In this document: positions 8,145 to 16,367 of the stretch, one piece after another
Layout of the letters: the number at the start of each line of letters is the position of its first letter
How positions within the stretch are numbered: position 1 is the stretch's first letter
Source of the DNA: a bacterium
GTDB taxonomy: Bacteria > Zhuqueibacterota > QNDG01 > JAFGCO01
Length of the DNA stretch: 29,559 nucleotides
Direction of reading: 5' to 3'
Assembly (NCBI GenBank): GCA_016932575.1
Contig: JAFGCO010000024.1
Span: 1-29,559, forward strand
Notes under the pieces: model-generated
What the model was told of the DNA's origin: nothing
Databases searched by the model: none
What the model saw: the letters and a program-made list of their open reading frames with translations, nothing else
Program-made: the position numbers and the translations under genes

Positions 8145-8204
8145 ATGGTTTTTTATTTTCCCTTCCGCATGGTTTTTTATCAACAGAAAAGGAGAAACAC
8201 ATGA
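8145..8204 (+). CDS. Possible 19-residue leader peptide
   Basis: A short frame, MVFYFPFRMVFYQQKRRNT, follows GGAGGG (8132-8137) and ends in an ATGA overlap with the CMD-like gene's ATG at 8201. It contains a tandem duplication of CATGGTTTTTTAT (8144-8156 and again from about 8169), giving MVFY twice. It could be a translated leader that couples to the next gene. The evidence is only the binding site and the overlap, so this is a weak call. Confidence 0.28.
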   Translation: MVFYFPFRMVFYQQKRRNT

Positions 8205-8647
8205 TCAGGAAACAATCCATAGTATCGTTCATTTTCGCTATGATCCTCTTTATCCCTGTATTTGCCCAGGAACGGGATCAAAATCATGGAATTGAAAATC
8301 AGACGATTCTCGGACAGTTTATGGACCAGTATGGCTTTGTGCATCAGCCGCTTTATGTTTTATCAAACAAGCCGGGTGCGCTGCCCGCGTTTATGACTTA
8401 CGGCCGCAGTCTGATGAATGGCGGACCGCTGACTGTGCGGGAATGCAACCTTGTCACTCTGTCCGCGGCTGTTGCAAACCATTCTCCGGGTTGTATTCGG
8501 AATCAGATACGAAAACTGAAAAGAATGGGTGTTTCTGAAGAGGAAATTCTGCAGACAATTTTAATCGCCGGCTTGCTTGGGAATACAACCGCGCTGCAGG
8601 ATGCCTATTCGACACTGCAATCAGAATCCATTACCGTTGGTGAGTAA
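8201..8647 (+). CDS. Exported carboxymuconolactone decarboxylase (AhpD-like) family protein
   Basis: From the ATG at 8201, preceded by AAAAGGAG, the product has 148 residues and starts with a signal peptide (MIRKQSIVSFIFAMILFIPVFAQ). The rest is a CMD/AhpD-like helical domain: LPAFMTYGRSLMNGGPLTVRE, NLVTLSAAVANHSPGC, MGVSEEEILQTILIAGLLGN. In active AhpD-type proteins the helix carries CxxC followed by His three residues later. Here the matching segment is NHSPGCIRNQ: the first Cys is Ser and the His is Gln, leaving one Cys. Classic peroxidase chemistry is therefore doubtful. Export of a CMD domain is unusual, as most members are cytoplasmic. It lies downstream of the ArsR-type and Cys-rich genes. 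Confidence 0.8.
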   Translation: MIRKQSIVSFIFAMILFIPVFAQERDQNHGIENQTILGQFMDQYGFVHQPLYVLSNKPGALPAFMTYGRSLMNGGPLTVRECNLVTLSAAVANHSPGCIRNQIRKLKRMGVSEEEILQTILIAGLLGNTTALQDAYSTLQSESITVGE

Positions 8648-8747
8648 TTTATGTTAAGATAGCATTCAGTGTTTTTGCAATGAAAGAATTTTTAAAATCG
8701 TTTTTCATTATTGGAAATCAGACATTCTCTTTTTAAATTTTAAGCCA

Positions 8748-10718
8748 ATGATACAGATTAGAAATTTACATTATGCCATTGGGGAGCGCAACCTGTTAGA
8801 CGGGATCGACTGGATGATTCACCCCGGCAAGCATGTTGCACTGATTGGTCCCAATGGTACAGGCAAAACAACTCTGCTGAAAATTCTCGGCGGCGAATTA
8901 AGATCCGATTCAGGAGAAATCACTGCTCCGAAAAATACCACAATCGGTTATCTGCCCCAGGAGGAAGCGTCTTTAAAAGAGGGCTCCCTGATCGAATCGG
9001 TGTTCAGGCAACAGAAGGAAATTTATCAGACAGAAAAACAGATCCATCATATTCAGCAAAAACTAAAAGACAATCCTGATCCCGAAAGCGCGCTGCTGGA
9101 CAAACTCGGATATCTGGAGCATCATTATTCGGCTTTGGGAGGATATGATGTGGAGCATCGGATGAAAACAATTCTGTCCGGACTTGGATTCCGGGAATCA
9201 GATTTTAATCGTTCCCTTTCAGAATTCAGCGGCGGGTGGCGCATGCGGTCTGTGCTGGCCGGTTTGCTGTTACAGAATCCGGATATACTGCTTCTTGATG
9301 AACCGACCAATCATCTGGATCTGCCGTCTCTTGAATGGCTGGAGCAGTATCTTCTTCAATTTCGCGGCAGTGTGGTGATCGTCTCTCACGACCGCTTTTT
9401 TATCGACCGGCTGGTGACTGATATTTACGAGCTTGAATCCGGAAGAATGATCCATTATCCGGGCAATTACCATTTTTACGAAGAGAAAAAAGCGGAGCAT
9501 CTCGGGCAGCTTCGAAAACAATGGAAGGATCAGCAGGAAGAAATCAGGCGGCTTAAAGTCTTTATCGATCGATTCCGGTATAAAGCGACCAAGGCAGCAC
9601 AGGTGCAGAGCCGTATCAAAGAACTGGAAAAGATCAAACAGGTTGAGCTGCCTCCTGAGCGGCAGAGCTGGACTTTCAAGATTAAAGCCGGCAAATCCAG
9701 CTACAAAGATGTGCTGCATATCGAAAATATGTCGTTTCGTTATCAGAATGAGAAGGTGCTGGATCAGATCAATCTGGATCTTTATCGTGGCGAAAAAATC
9801 GCCCTGGTGGGTGAAAATGGCGCTGGAAAAACCACCCTGACACGATTAATTAACGGAGATCTGAAACCGAAAACGGGGCGTGTGATATTGGGCAGAAATG
9901 TGCACATCGGATATTATTCGCAGCACCAGATTGATGCGCTGGATTTAAAAAAGACAGTCATCGAAGAGGTCTGCGCATATGCTGATGAAACGATAACCCA
10001 GCATGTTCGAAATGTTCTGGGAATCTTTCAGTTCAGCGGTGATGATATTTTTAAACAGATCCGGGTGCTGTCCGGCGGTGAAAAGGCCAGGGTATCTTTG
10101 GCCAAGATGCTGCTTTCCGGAGCCAATCTTCTGATTATGGACGAACCGACCAATCATCTGGATATCATCTCGAAAGAAGCACTGGAACAGGCTTTGCTGG
10201 TCTATGACGGAACAATGCTTCTGATATCGCATGACCGTTACTTTCTTACAAAGCTGGTACATCAGGTTGTTGAAATCAGGAACCATACACTCCGCATCTA
10301 TGAAGGCAATTATTATAATTACCTGGAAAAACGGATAACAGAAGAGAATGCGCTGTCCCGTACGGCAAGACCTTCAGGATTGAAGCCGAATCACCAGGAT
10401 CAAATAGCGGGTTCGATCGGAAAGAAGACCAGAACGCAGCGCAGGCAGGAAGCGGAGGCCAGAGATGCTTTAAACCGTTTGAAAAAGCCAATCGAAACGG
10501 ATATCAGACAAATTGAGAACCAGATTGAGATTTTGGAATCAAAAAAACAGGATCTGGAAATGCAAATGGCCCGGCCGGAGACATACACCCAGGCCGGTTT
10601 CATCCGGCAGCTGCAAAAGGAACATAAAGATGTGGAAAGAGAACTCATGGCGCTGTATTCAGGCTGGGAAAATGCGCATGAGAAACTGGAAAGTCTGATG
10701 AAATCCCAGAATCAGTAA
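8748..10718 (+). CDS. ABC-F family ATPase (Uup/YheS-like)
   Basis: The 656-residue protein has two ABC ATPase domains on one chain and no membrane segments, the mark of ABC-F translation factors. Domain 1 has Walker A GPNGTGKTT (from G34), signature LSEFSGGW and Walker B LLLDEPTNHLD (D184). Domain 2 has GENGAGKTT (from G355), LSGGEKAR and LLIMDEPTNHLD (D465). A charged linker rich in Lys and Gln separates them (about 245-320). The C-terminal ~100 residues form a coiled coil (RRQEAEARDALNRL...ILESKKQDLEMQ), as in Uup and related members. The family binds the ribosomal E site and helps stalled or antibiotic-blocked translation; the subclass cannot be settled by eye. It stands alone, 100 bases after the CMD-like gene. 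Confidence 0.92.
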   Translation: MIQIRNLHYAIGERNLLDGIDWMIHPGKHVALIGPNGTGKTTLLKILGGELRSDSGEITAPKNTTIGYLPQEEASLKEGSLIESVFRQQKEIYQTEKQIHHIQQKLKDNPDPESALLDKLGYLEHHYSALGGYDVEHRMKTILSGLGFRESDFNRSLSEFSGGWRMRSVLAGLLLQNPDILLLDEPTNHLDLPSLEWLEQYLLQFRGSVVIVSHDRFFIDRLVTDIYELESGRMIHYPGNYHFYEEKKAEHLGQLRKQWKDQQEEIRRLKVFIDRFRYKATKAAQVQSRIKELEKIKQVELPPERQSWTFKIKAGKSSYKDVLHIENMSFRYQNEKVLDQINLDLYRGEKIALVGENGAGKTTLTRLINGDLKPKTGRVILGRNVHIGYYSQHQIDALDLKKTVIEEVCAYADETITQHVRNVLGIFQFSGDDIFKQIRVLSGGEKARVSLAKMLLSGANLLIMDEPTNHLDIISKEALEQALLVYDGTMLLISHDRYFLTKLVHQVVEIRNHTLRIYEGNYYNYLEKRITEENALSRTARPSGLKPNHQDQIAGSIGKKTRTQRRQEAEARDALNRLKKPIETDIRQIENQIEILESKKQDLEMQMARPETYTQAGFIRQLQKEHKDVERELMALYSGWENAHEKLESLMKSQNQ

Positions 10719-10820
10719 ATCAAAAAAAACTACGGTCCAATCAACAATCCGTCAAACGAATTTAATACGAGCCATTCTTGCTTATTCCTGTCCCAAAAAG
10801 AAAACGGGTTCATGGATTTC

Positions 10821-12461
10821 TTATTTCAATAATACCATCTTTCGTGACCGGATAAAGGTGTCCGACTGAATTGTGCAGAAATAAATTCCGGATTCCAATT
10901 TTGAACCATCGAAATATATCGCATGATTACCCGTATTTTGCTTTTTATCGATCAGAATTGCCACGGTTTGCCCCAGGCTGTTGACTACAGTCAGCCTGAT
11001 TTTCTCTGGTTTTGCCAAAGTGTAGATGATTCGTGTCCAGGGATTAAACGGATTCGGATAGTTTTGTTTTAAATCAATATCAGCTGGTAATGGAGAATTG
11101 CATTCAACGCCTGTATCCAGATTGAACAGATCAATGGTGTCGGATATGATTTCAACACCGTCCAGATAGGTCATCAGGTAATAGGAGTTGGTGGATCCTT
11201 TCTTCAGTGTTGCCCGGTATTCCAGATTTTCTTCCACACTTTTAAAACCTGTCATTTGCAAAAATCCGTCTCCGTCCCAGGCATCTCTGTATATACTCGT
11301 TCTTTCTCCGGTGTTATGAAAAGGCGTGAAATATATTTTATAGTATCTGTATCTGCTCGATTCTCTGTCGATCAGCACAGACATGGCATTGGCATGATGC
11401 GCTCCATGATAGGCCAAAACCTGAAATTCAGTTAATAAAATATCCGTTTCGGCCTGATTGGCGCCGGTGACAGTGAGTTTAAAATACTGGAATGATTGAG
11501 GTGTGATGACATCAGCCAGAGCCAGCTGGTCCGTTTCCGTTCTTTCTGAATGATCGGCCAATGTTGTCCAGTTTTCGGTATCCAGGGAACCTTCTATGGT
11601 GTACTGCACAGCCCGTTCCGCAGAGCTGGCAAAGTCGAGCACGAATGCGTCTATCGAGTCCGGTTCCCCGATATCCACGGTAGCCATGGCCGGCAGTGAA
11701 GATATCATCCAGGCAGTCATTGGATCGCCATCGATCAGGGCCCCGCCATTTTCGCCCGTGTCTGTCAGAACCGTTTTATTTTTTGCAGCATTGACATCAA
11801 ATTTTTTCTGAACAGTATCCCCTGTGAAAACTTCATACAGAATTTTTGCCATGGCATTCGCGCCTGCCGGATTGGGATGGATGTCATCAGGAAAATATTC
11901 ATTGTGCCCGATGAACGGCGTATAAAAATCGACCCGATTCAGGTTCCGTTCAGCAATGACCTGTTCGATTGCCGGAATCACTTCATTCACGATCACGGTA
12001 TCATTGATGCCCCATTTGACTGAAAATGCCGGCGGGGGCAGACAGGCCCAGACTTCAGGCACTTTGTCTCCTACCAGAGAGAATGTATCAATCATCGCAA
12101 TATAGTCATCCGTAAATTCATCTCCGTAGTCACCCCAGTTCTGCGGTTTGCTGTCATTGGTGCCTAAAAGAATAATCAGCGTATCCGCGTTAAAGTTCAG
12201 GGCGTCTTCAAAAAGCGGTTCGACCCAGATCGGAAAGTCTCCGTGTTTCAACATGGTTCTTCCGGAAACCCCGAAGTTGCCGACTTCATAATCCGCGCCG
12301 AGATACATGCCCAATTGTGCGGGATAACTGTCTCTGGAAGGAACTCCGACCCCGACGCCTTCGGTGATGCTGTTCCCCACAATCGCGATTTTTGTGGGCT
12401 GAGCGTTTATGATGATAACGGATAAAAAGACACTGATGATTGAGATTATAAGATTTTTCAT
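10821..12461 (-). CDS. Secreted SGNH/GDSL esterase with discoidin-like domain and type IX sorting domain
   Basis: The 546-residue product has a signal peptide (MKNLIISIISVFLSVIIINA|Q). An SGNH hydrolase domain spans about 22-215: GNSITEG with nucleophile S31, block II glycine in NFGVSG (G64), GTND with N102, and DDIHPN with D192/H195. Residues about 220-350 look like a discoidin (F5/8 type C, CBM32-like) domain, with GGALIDGDPMTAW and FQYFKLTVTG. After a further beta-rich segment, the last ~90 residues are a YPNPFNP-type sorting domain ending RKMVLLK. The gene probably removes acyl groups from extracellular polysaccharide (acetyl-xylan esterase-like), which is inferred from the domain pairing. 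It converges with the ABC-F gene, 102 bases away. Confidence 0.88.
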   Translation of the reverse strand: MKNLIISIISVFLSVIIINAQPTKIAIVGNSITEGVGVGVPSRDSYPAQLGMYLGADYEVGNFGVSGRTMLKHGDFPIWVEPLFEDALNFNADTLIILLGTNDSKPQNWGDYGDEFTDDYIAMIDTFSLVGDKVPEVWACLPPPAFSVKWGINDTVIVNEVIPAIEQVIAERNLNRVDFYTPFIGHNEYFPDDIHPNPAGANAMAKILYEVFTGDTVQKKFDVNAAKNKTVLTDTGENGGALIDGDPMTAWMISSLPAMATVDIGEPDSIDAFVLDFASSAERAVQYTIEGSLDTENWTTLADHSERTETDQLALADVITPQSFQYFKLTVTGANQAETDILLTEFQVLAYHGAHHANAMSVLIDRESSRYRYYKIYFTPFHNTGERTSIYRDAWDGDGFLQMTGFKSVEENLEYRATLKKGSTNSYYLMTYLDGVEIISDTIDLFNLDTGVECNSPLPADIDLKQNYPNPFNPWTRIIYTLAKPEKIRLTVVNSLGQTVAILIDKKQNTGNHAIYFDGSKLESGIYFCTIQSDTFIRSRKMVLLK

Positions 12462-12760
12462 GGTTCGGTCCCCGTCTTGTTTTAATCAATGCTGATTTAT
12501 TAGAAAGCAAAAAAAATTACTATAATAAAATATCAAACATTTTTTTTATATGCAATTTAAATAATTGCTGCGCGCGCGGGCTTCTCAGTTGACTACCATT
12601 GCAAAATGAAAAATGAATCACTTCACCTTGATAATTATTCCCTTGTTTTAGAAATGCTTTGTTGTTAATTTATTGTCGCAAATATTATATAAATTTAAAA
12701 TATTAAAATGGCTTATCATTTTGATTTTTTGAATATTTATTCGATCGTCTGAACCCGGAT

Positions 12761-13045
12761 ATGGAAAATAAAATTTATACCAAAGATGCCTCGATTGTCT
12801 CCCGTAAAATCGGGGAAGAGTTTATCCTTGTTCCCATTCGCCGGAAAACCGAGGACGTGGAGAGCATTTTCACACTCAATGAAGTGGGCGCTTTTATCTG
12901 GGATCATCTCGACGGCAGGTCAGATCTGATGAAAATTCGTGATTCGATTGTCAAATTTTTTGAAGTGACCCAGGAAGAAGCCGAAGCCGATCTGGTCAGT
13001 TTTTTGCATCAGTTGGAATCGCTGGGTATTATTACGAGTAAATGA
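12761..13045 (+). CDS. PqqD-family peptide-binding protein (RiPP recognition element)
   Basis: The 94-residue protein matches the PqqD fold: an N-terminal beta segment (FILVPIRR...ESIFTLNEVGAFIWDHLDG) followed by helices (DLMKIRDSIVKFFEV, EEAEADLVSFLHQLESLGII). The FTLNEVGAFIW core is characteristic. Stand-alone PqqD proteins hold the leader of a precursor peptide and present it to a radical SAM maturase. It shares ATGA (13042-13045) with the downstream SPASM gene, and the candidate precursor at 14195 has a motif of the kind such domains read. The preceding 299 bases are AT-rich. They contain a tentative promoter (TTGTTG 12659-12664, 18-base spacer, TATTAT 12683-12688), and the ribosome binding site is weak. 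Confidence 0.9.
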   Translation: MENKIYTKDASIVSRKIGEEFILVPIRRKTEDVESIFTLNEVGAFIWDHLDGRSDLMKIRDSIVKFFEVTQEEAEADLVSFLHQLESLGIITSK

Positions 13046-14235
13046 CTATGGATTGTCCGAAACTTATCCATACAAGATACGGTGTCTTCAGTGAAAGACT
13101 CCACGAGACGATTATCAAACGTCATATTCCAGCATCAGGGAGTATTGAACTCACCACGCGATGCAATTTGAACTGCGCTCACTGTTATATTAATCAGCCT
13201 GTCAGTCATGCCGGTGTGAAAAAACGTGAATTAACAGAGTCGCAGTGGATCTCCATGATTGATCAGATGGCGGATGAAGGGTGTTTATGGTTGCTCATGA
13301 CCGGTGGAGAACCATTTGTCCGAAAAGATTTTTTTCATATCTATACCCATGCAAAGAAAAAGGGGATGCTGATTTCCCTGTTTACAAATGGCACACAGTT
13401 GACGGAGAGAATAGCGGATTATCTGACGGAGTGGACACCCTTTGTGGTCGAAATCACACTTTACGGGCGCACACAGGAAACGTATGAGCGGGTGACCGGT
13501 GTCCCCGGCTCGCATAAACGCTGTTATCAGGCCATTGATATGCTTATGAAGCGTCAGATTCCTCTGCAGCTCAAATCCATGGTATTGAATATCAATCAGT
13601 CTGAAGTCAGAAGCATGCAGCAATTTTCCAGAGACAGGGGCTTGACATTCCGTTATGACCCGGTAATCAGCAAGCGCATCGACGGATCAGATATGCAGCG
13701 GGATTGCCGGCTGTCTCCTCAGGAGATTGTGGCCTTTGAGAATGAAGATGAAGAACGCCGGTCCGCGTGGCTGGATATCTGGAAGCGGCTGAGCCATATG
13801 CGGGCTCCGGAGGATCGGCTGTTTACATGCGGCGCCGGGAGAACCAGTTTTCACATTGATGCATCCGGAGTGCTGTATATCTGTATCATGGTCAGGCATC
13901 ACGGATACGATCTGAAACGCGGCAGTTTTCATGAAGGATGGCATCATTTTATTCCCGGTATCCTTGAACAGAAACGTGTCAAATCGATTCCATGCGCTAC
14001 ATGTGATATCCAGGCTCTATGCGATTATTGTTCCGGATGGGTCAAAATGGAAACCGGGGATATTGAGGGATACAGCCCCTATTTATGCGAAATTGCCCAC
14101 CTCAGGGCAGATCGGATGGGAATTCAAAACAATTTGCAAACCATTCAGAGGCAAATGATCAAATCCAATGCCGCCATTACCAAGGAGGAAAAACATGAAA
14201 TTGGACAAGCGGCCTTATGCCGGACCTCGGATTGA
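13042..14235 (+). CDS. Radical SAM/SPASM peptide maturase
   Basis: The 397-residue protein has the radical SAM cluster motif C41-x3-C45-x2-C48 (TRCNLNCAHCY), the GGEPF motif of the SAM-binding strand, and a C-terminal SPASM domain. The SPASM cysteines are complete: C263-x12-G-x4-C281, then C318-x2-C321-x5-C327-x2-C330, and C349. Two auxiliary iron-sulfur clusters are therefore likely. SPASM enzymes beside PqqD proteins install thioether (sactionine) bonds, carbon-carbon crosslinks or other changes in peptides. The start ATG overlaps the PqqD stop; a second ATG two codons later is possible. The 3' end overlaps the precursor gene by 41 bases in another frame. The type of crosslink cannot be predicted from the sequence. 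Confidence 0.93.
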   Translation: MTMDCPKLIHTRYGVFSERLHETIIKRHIPASGSIELTTRCNLNCAHCYINQPVSHAGVKKRELTESQWISMIDQMADEGCLWLLMTGGEPFVRKDFFHIYTHAKKKGMLISLFTNGTQLTERIADYLTEWTPFVVEITLYGRTQETYERVTGVPGSHKRCYQAIDMLMKRQIPLQLKSMVLNINQSEVRSMQQFSRDRGLTFRYDPVISKRIDGSDMQRDCRLSPQEIVAFENEDEERRSAWLDIWKRLSHMRAPEDRLFTCGAGRTSFHIDASGVLYICIMVRHHGYDLKRGSFHEGWHHFIPGILEQKRVKSIPCATCDIQALCDYCSGWVKMETGDIEGYSPYLCEIAHLRADRMGIQNNLQTIQRQMIKSNAAITKEEKHEIGQAALCRTSD

Positions 14236-14362
14236 ACGTGTGAAGCTTATTCCGGAAGAGGCAGTGCTGACAGGATGCAAGGCTACAGTAGGGACTCAGG
14301 GCAGCGGCAAGACAAATGGCAAGTGCCAATCGCAATGGCTATGCAATGTTATCGGAAGCTGA
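14195..14362 (+). CDS. Candidate RiPP precursor peptide, three Cys
   Basis: The frame encodes 55 residues from an ATG preceded by AAGGAGG at ideal spacing. That start beats an upstream in-frame ATG near 14168, which would add nine residues. The leader holds Y8-A-G-P11-R-I13, a YxxPxI motif like the one bound by recognition domains in lasso and related leaders, then an acidic IPEEAVLTGC turn. The probable core, from about residue 27, is rich in Gly/Ser/Thr/Lys/Gln and has Cys at 28, 44 and 50, with W48. It is polar, small and in the usual place for a precursor between maturase and tailoring genes. It starts inside the SPASM gene (41-base overlap). The exact leader/core border and the modification are unknown. 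Confidence 0.82.
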   Translation: MKLDKRPYAGPRIERVKLIPEEAVLTGCKATVGTQGSGKTNGKCQSQWLCNVIGS

Positions 14363-14375
14363 CTGCGATTTTTTT
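14329..14375 (+). terminator. Possible attenuator/leaky terminator after the precursor gene
   Basis: ATCGCA (14329-14334) can pair with TGCGAT (14364-14369), with a smaller GCT/AGC pair inside, followed by seven T (14369-14375). The loop is large and the stem weak, so an efficient terminator is unlikely. A partial stop here would raise precursor RNA over the downstream tailoring genes, as often seen in RiPP operons. This role is speculative. Confidence 0.25.
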
Positions 14376-14457
14376 ACTATTGGATATTGAGTTATTGAAT
14401 AAAAGGGTGACATTGATTACCATGTCATTCTGACACATTGTCGAGAGTTGTATTTTT

Positions 14458-15342
14458 ATGCAGACAAACCCGATCGAGCAGCTCAAAATCGCAGAAATCC
14501 CCATTTCAATCTATTGCCAGACACACCCCTATTTCAGTGATGATGTTTTTAATGCCTTTCGATATCAATCACCTCCTGAAGTACAAATGCACCTGTCCTA
14601 TAATCGTTTTCCGCATATGGACGTGAACAAGATGGATCTCCTTTTTGATTCACAGACCACATGGCGCCTGTACAAATCCCGTGATCATGTTGTTTTTATT
14701 CAGAAATCAACAATCTGCGATTATTCACATCCCTTAATGGCCAGTTTATTTAAAAATGATTATTGCCAAGCCGATGTATATATACAGACGAATCATTCGG
14801 ATGATCCTGAAGATATTTTTAATCCGCACCCTCTCGATTATCCGCTCGGTCAGATATGGATGATCAGTCTTCTTGCCCGGAACCGGGGGGCCATGTTTCA
14901 TGCCTGCGGTGTGGATGACCAGGGAGACGGCCTTCTTTTTACAGGCAACTCGACTCATGGCAAATCGACCATGGCCAATCTATGGATTCAAAATCATGCT
15001 CAGATCCTGAATGATGACCGGGTGGTGGTCAGGCAAGTAAAAGAGTCATTCCGTATTTATGGAACACCCTGGCATGGTGATATATCGGTGACATCCAGCC
15101 ATTCTGTTCCGCTCAAGAAAATATTTATCATCAGGCATGCCGATAAAAATCAGTTGAAGCGTGTGGAGGGAGCCGAAGCATTGTCCATGCTGATTGCCAG
15201 GATGTTTCCGGTGATTTGGGATAAAAGCGGCATGGAGTTTACCCTGGATCTTTGCGCCCGGATGGCTGAGGAAGTGCCATGCTATGAACTTGGATTTAAA
15301 CCGGATTCGGATATCATTGATTTTGTGCGATGCGCTATCTGA
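14458..15342 (+). CDS. HPr-kinase-like (HprK-related) kinase of the RiPP cluster
   Basis: The 294-residue protein has an HprK-type C-terminal kinase domain. FHACGV (H148) precedes a P-loop G163-NSTHGKST (K169, S170), then come the acidic pair in LNDDRVVV (D186, D187) and the GTPWHGD segment that closes the site. The first ~125 residues are a divergent domain with no match to the HprK N-terminus. HprK-related kinases occur in many peptide clusters; in paeninodin-type lasso clusters one phosphorylates a Ser of the precursor. The target here could be a Ser/Thr of the peptide at 14195 or a small molecule. The start ATG at 14458 lies 95 bases after the precursor, and its 3' end overlaps the next gene by 13 bases. 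Confidence 0.85.
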   Translation: MQTNPIEQLKIAEIPISIYCQTHPYFSDDVFNAFRYQSPPEVQMHLSYNRFPHMDVNKMDLLFDSQTTWRLYKSRDHVVFIQKSTICDYSHPLMASLFKNDYCQADVYIQTNHSDDPEDIFNPHPLDYPLGQIWMISLLARNRGAMFHACGVDDQGDGLLFTGNSTHGKSTMANLWIQNHAQILNDDRVVVRQVKESFRIYGTPWHGDISVTSSHSVPLKKIFIIRHADKNQLKRVEGAEALSMLIARMFPVIWDKSGMEFTLDLCARMAEEVPCYELGFKPDSDIIDFVRCAI

Positions 15343-16367
15343 CCCTACATAGAGAAGCATTGAATCAACTGACGGATGTCGTTTTCGATAAAAACGGAAT
15401 TCTCCATTTTATTGCCAGGGGTCAGAGCATGCATCCTTTTATTCATCACGGGGATGTTATTTTTATTAAATCCATTGAAAACAGAAAGCTGGTTCCGGGA
15501 GATATCTTATTTTATCGTTACCGAAACGGAAAATCAAGTGTACATCGGTTGACCGGGATCGTTCTGAAAAATTCCATGATCCGATACATTGTTTGCGGAG
15601 ATGCCCATCCCTTTTCTCATGAATGTCTGAATCCCGATCAAATACTGGGGCGAGTCTTTCAGGTGAAAAGACAGAACAAAACCATGGATTACGACAGGGG
15701 GATATGGCGATTCGCCGGCAGGATATGGATTTGCCTTCCATCCATTGTTCGCCGGTACGTAATATTTCTTACCCATCCTTCAAGAATCGGATTGGGTGCG
15801 CTGAATCGATTACAAAAAAACGCCGTGTATCGGATTGTCATGCGTTCGATCCTGTATAAAAACATTCGGATTTGCGATGCAACGGATGAAGATATTCCGT
15901 CACTGGTCCGGTTGTTCGATTATCAAAGATATTATTCTGATTCGGATGCTGTGATGAGATTCAGAGAACAATTTCGTCATATCAGTCAAACCGGATGTAT
16001 TCTTATTGCAAAATATAAGGATAATGCCGCAGGTGCAGTCGTGCTGGAACGGGAATCGGAACAGAATGGATCCGGTTCATGGTGGATGAACAGTTTGTTT
16101 ATACGACGTCGTTACAGGAAAATCGGGATTGCCCGGGCATTGATGCACCATGGTTTTCAACGAATCATCAGAGAAAGCGGTTCAAGCATACACTTTTTTT
16201 TATTTCGCGATAATATTGCCGGGATTCGCTATTATGAGAAAATGGGTTTTAAAATCTGTACAGATACGGCAAGCCGGCAATTGTTCGATGAAGAAAGCAG
16301 CCAGGAAAAGAGACCGCGCATTGTGATGTCCCTTGAATTGAGTGAAGCATCCAGACTTGTCTTATGA
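15330..16367 (+). CDS. S24/S26 signal-peptidase-like protease fused to GNAT acetyltransferase
   Basis: The protein has 345 residues in two parts. Residues about 20-115 are a S24/S26 peptidase fold: ARGQSMHPFIHHGD with the nucleophile S33, VPGDILFYR, and SSVHRLTGI with H72 where type I signal peptidases have Lys. The Ser-His arrangement is that of SipW/ER-type enzymes. A basic hydrophobic segment (about 125-175) follows and may touch the membrane. Residues about 178-312 are a GNAT domain with the acetyl-CoA motif RRRYRKIGIARAL and the closing RDNIAGIRYYEKMGFKI. The overlaps (13 bases upstream, ATGA downstream) place it in the operon. Leader removal plus acetylation of the peptide is a reasonable guess. 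The C-terminal part after 320 is a short charged tail. Confidence 0.85.
   Translation: MRYLTLHREALNQLTDVVFDKNGILHFIARGQSMHPFIHHGDVIFIKSIENRKLVPGDILFYRYRNGKSSVHRLTGIVLKNSMIRYIVCGDAHPFSHECLNPDQILGRVFQVKRQNKTMDYDRGIWRFAGRIWICLPSIVRRYVIFLTHPSRIGLGALNRLQKNAVYRIVMRSILYKNIRICDATDEDIPSLVRLFDYQRYYSDSDAVMRFREQFRHISQTGCILIAKYKDNAAGAVVLERESEQNGSGSWWMNSLFIRRRYRKIGIARALMHHGFQRIIRESGSSIHFFLFRDNIAGIRYYEKMGFKICTDTASRQLFDEESSQEKRPRIVMSLELSEASRLVL

Noticed and set aside
12606-12668. 20-residue frame MKNESLHLDNYSLVLEMLCC as a second precursor
   Set aside because: It has no ribosome binding site and no leader motif; it lies in AT-rich promoter-like sequence.
14291-14314. Walker A-like string GTQGSGKT in the precursor peptide (residues 33-40)
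   Set aside because: It matches GxxxxGKT, but a 55-residue peptide cannot form an ATPase fold; the match follows from a Gly/Ser/Thr/Lys-rich core.
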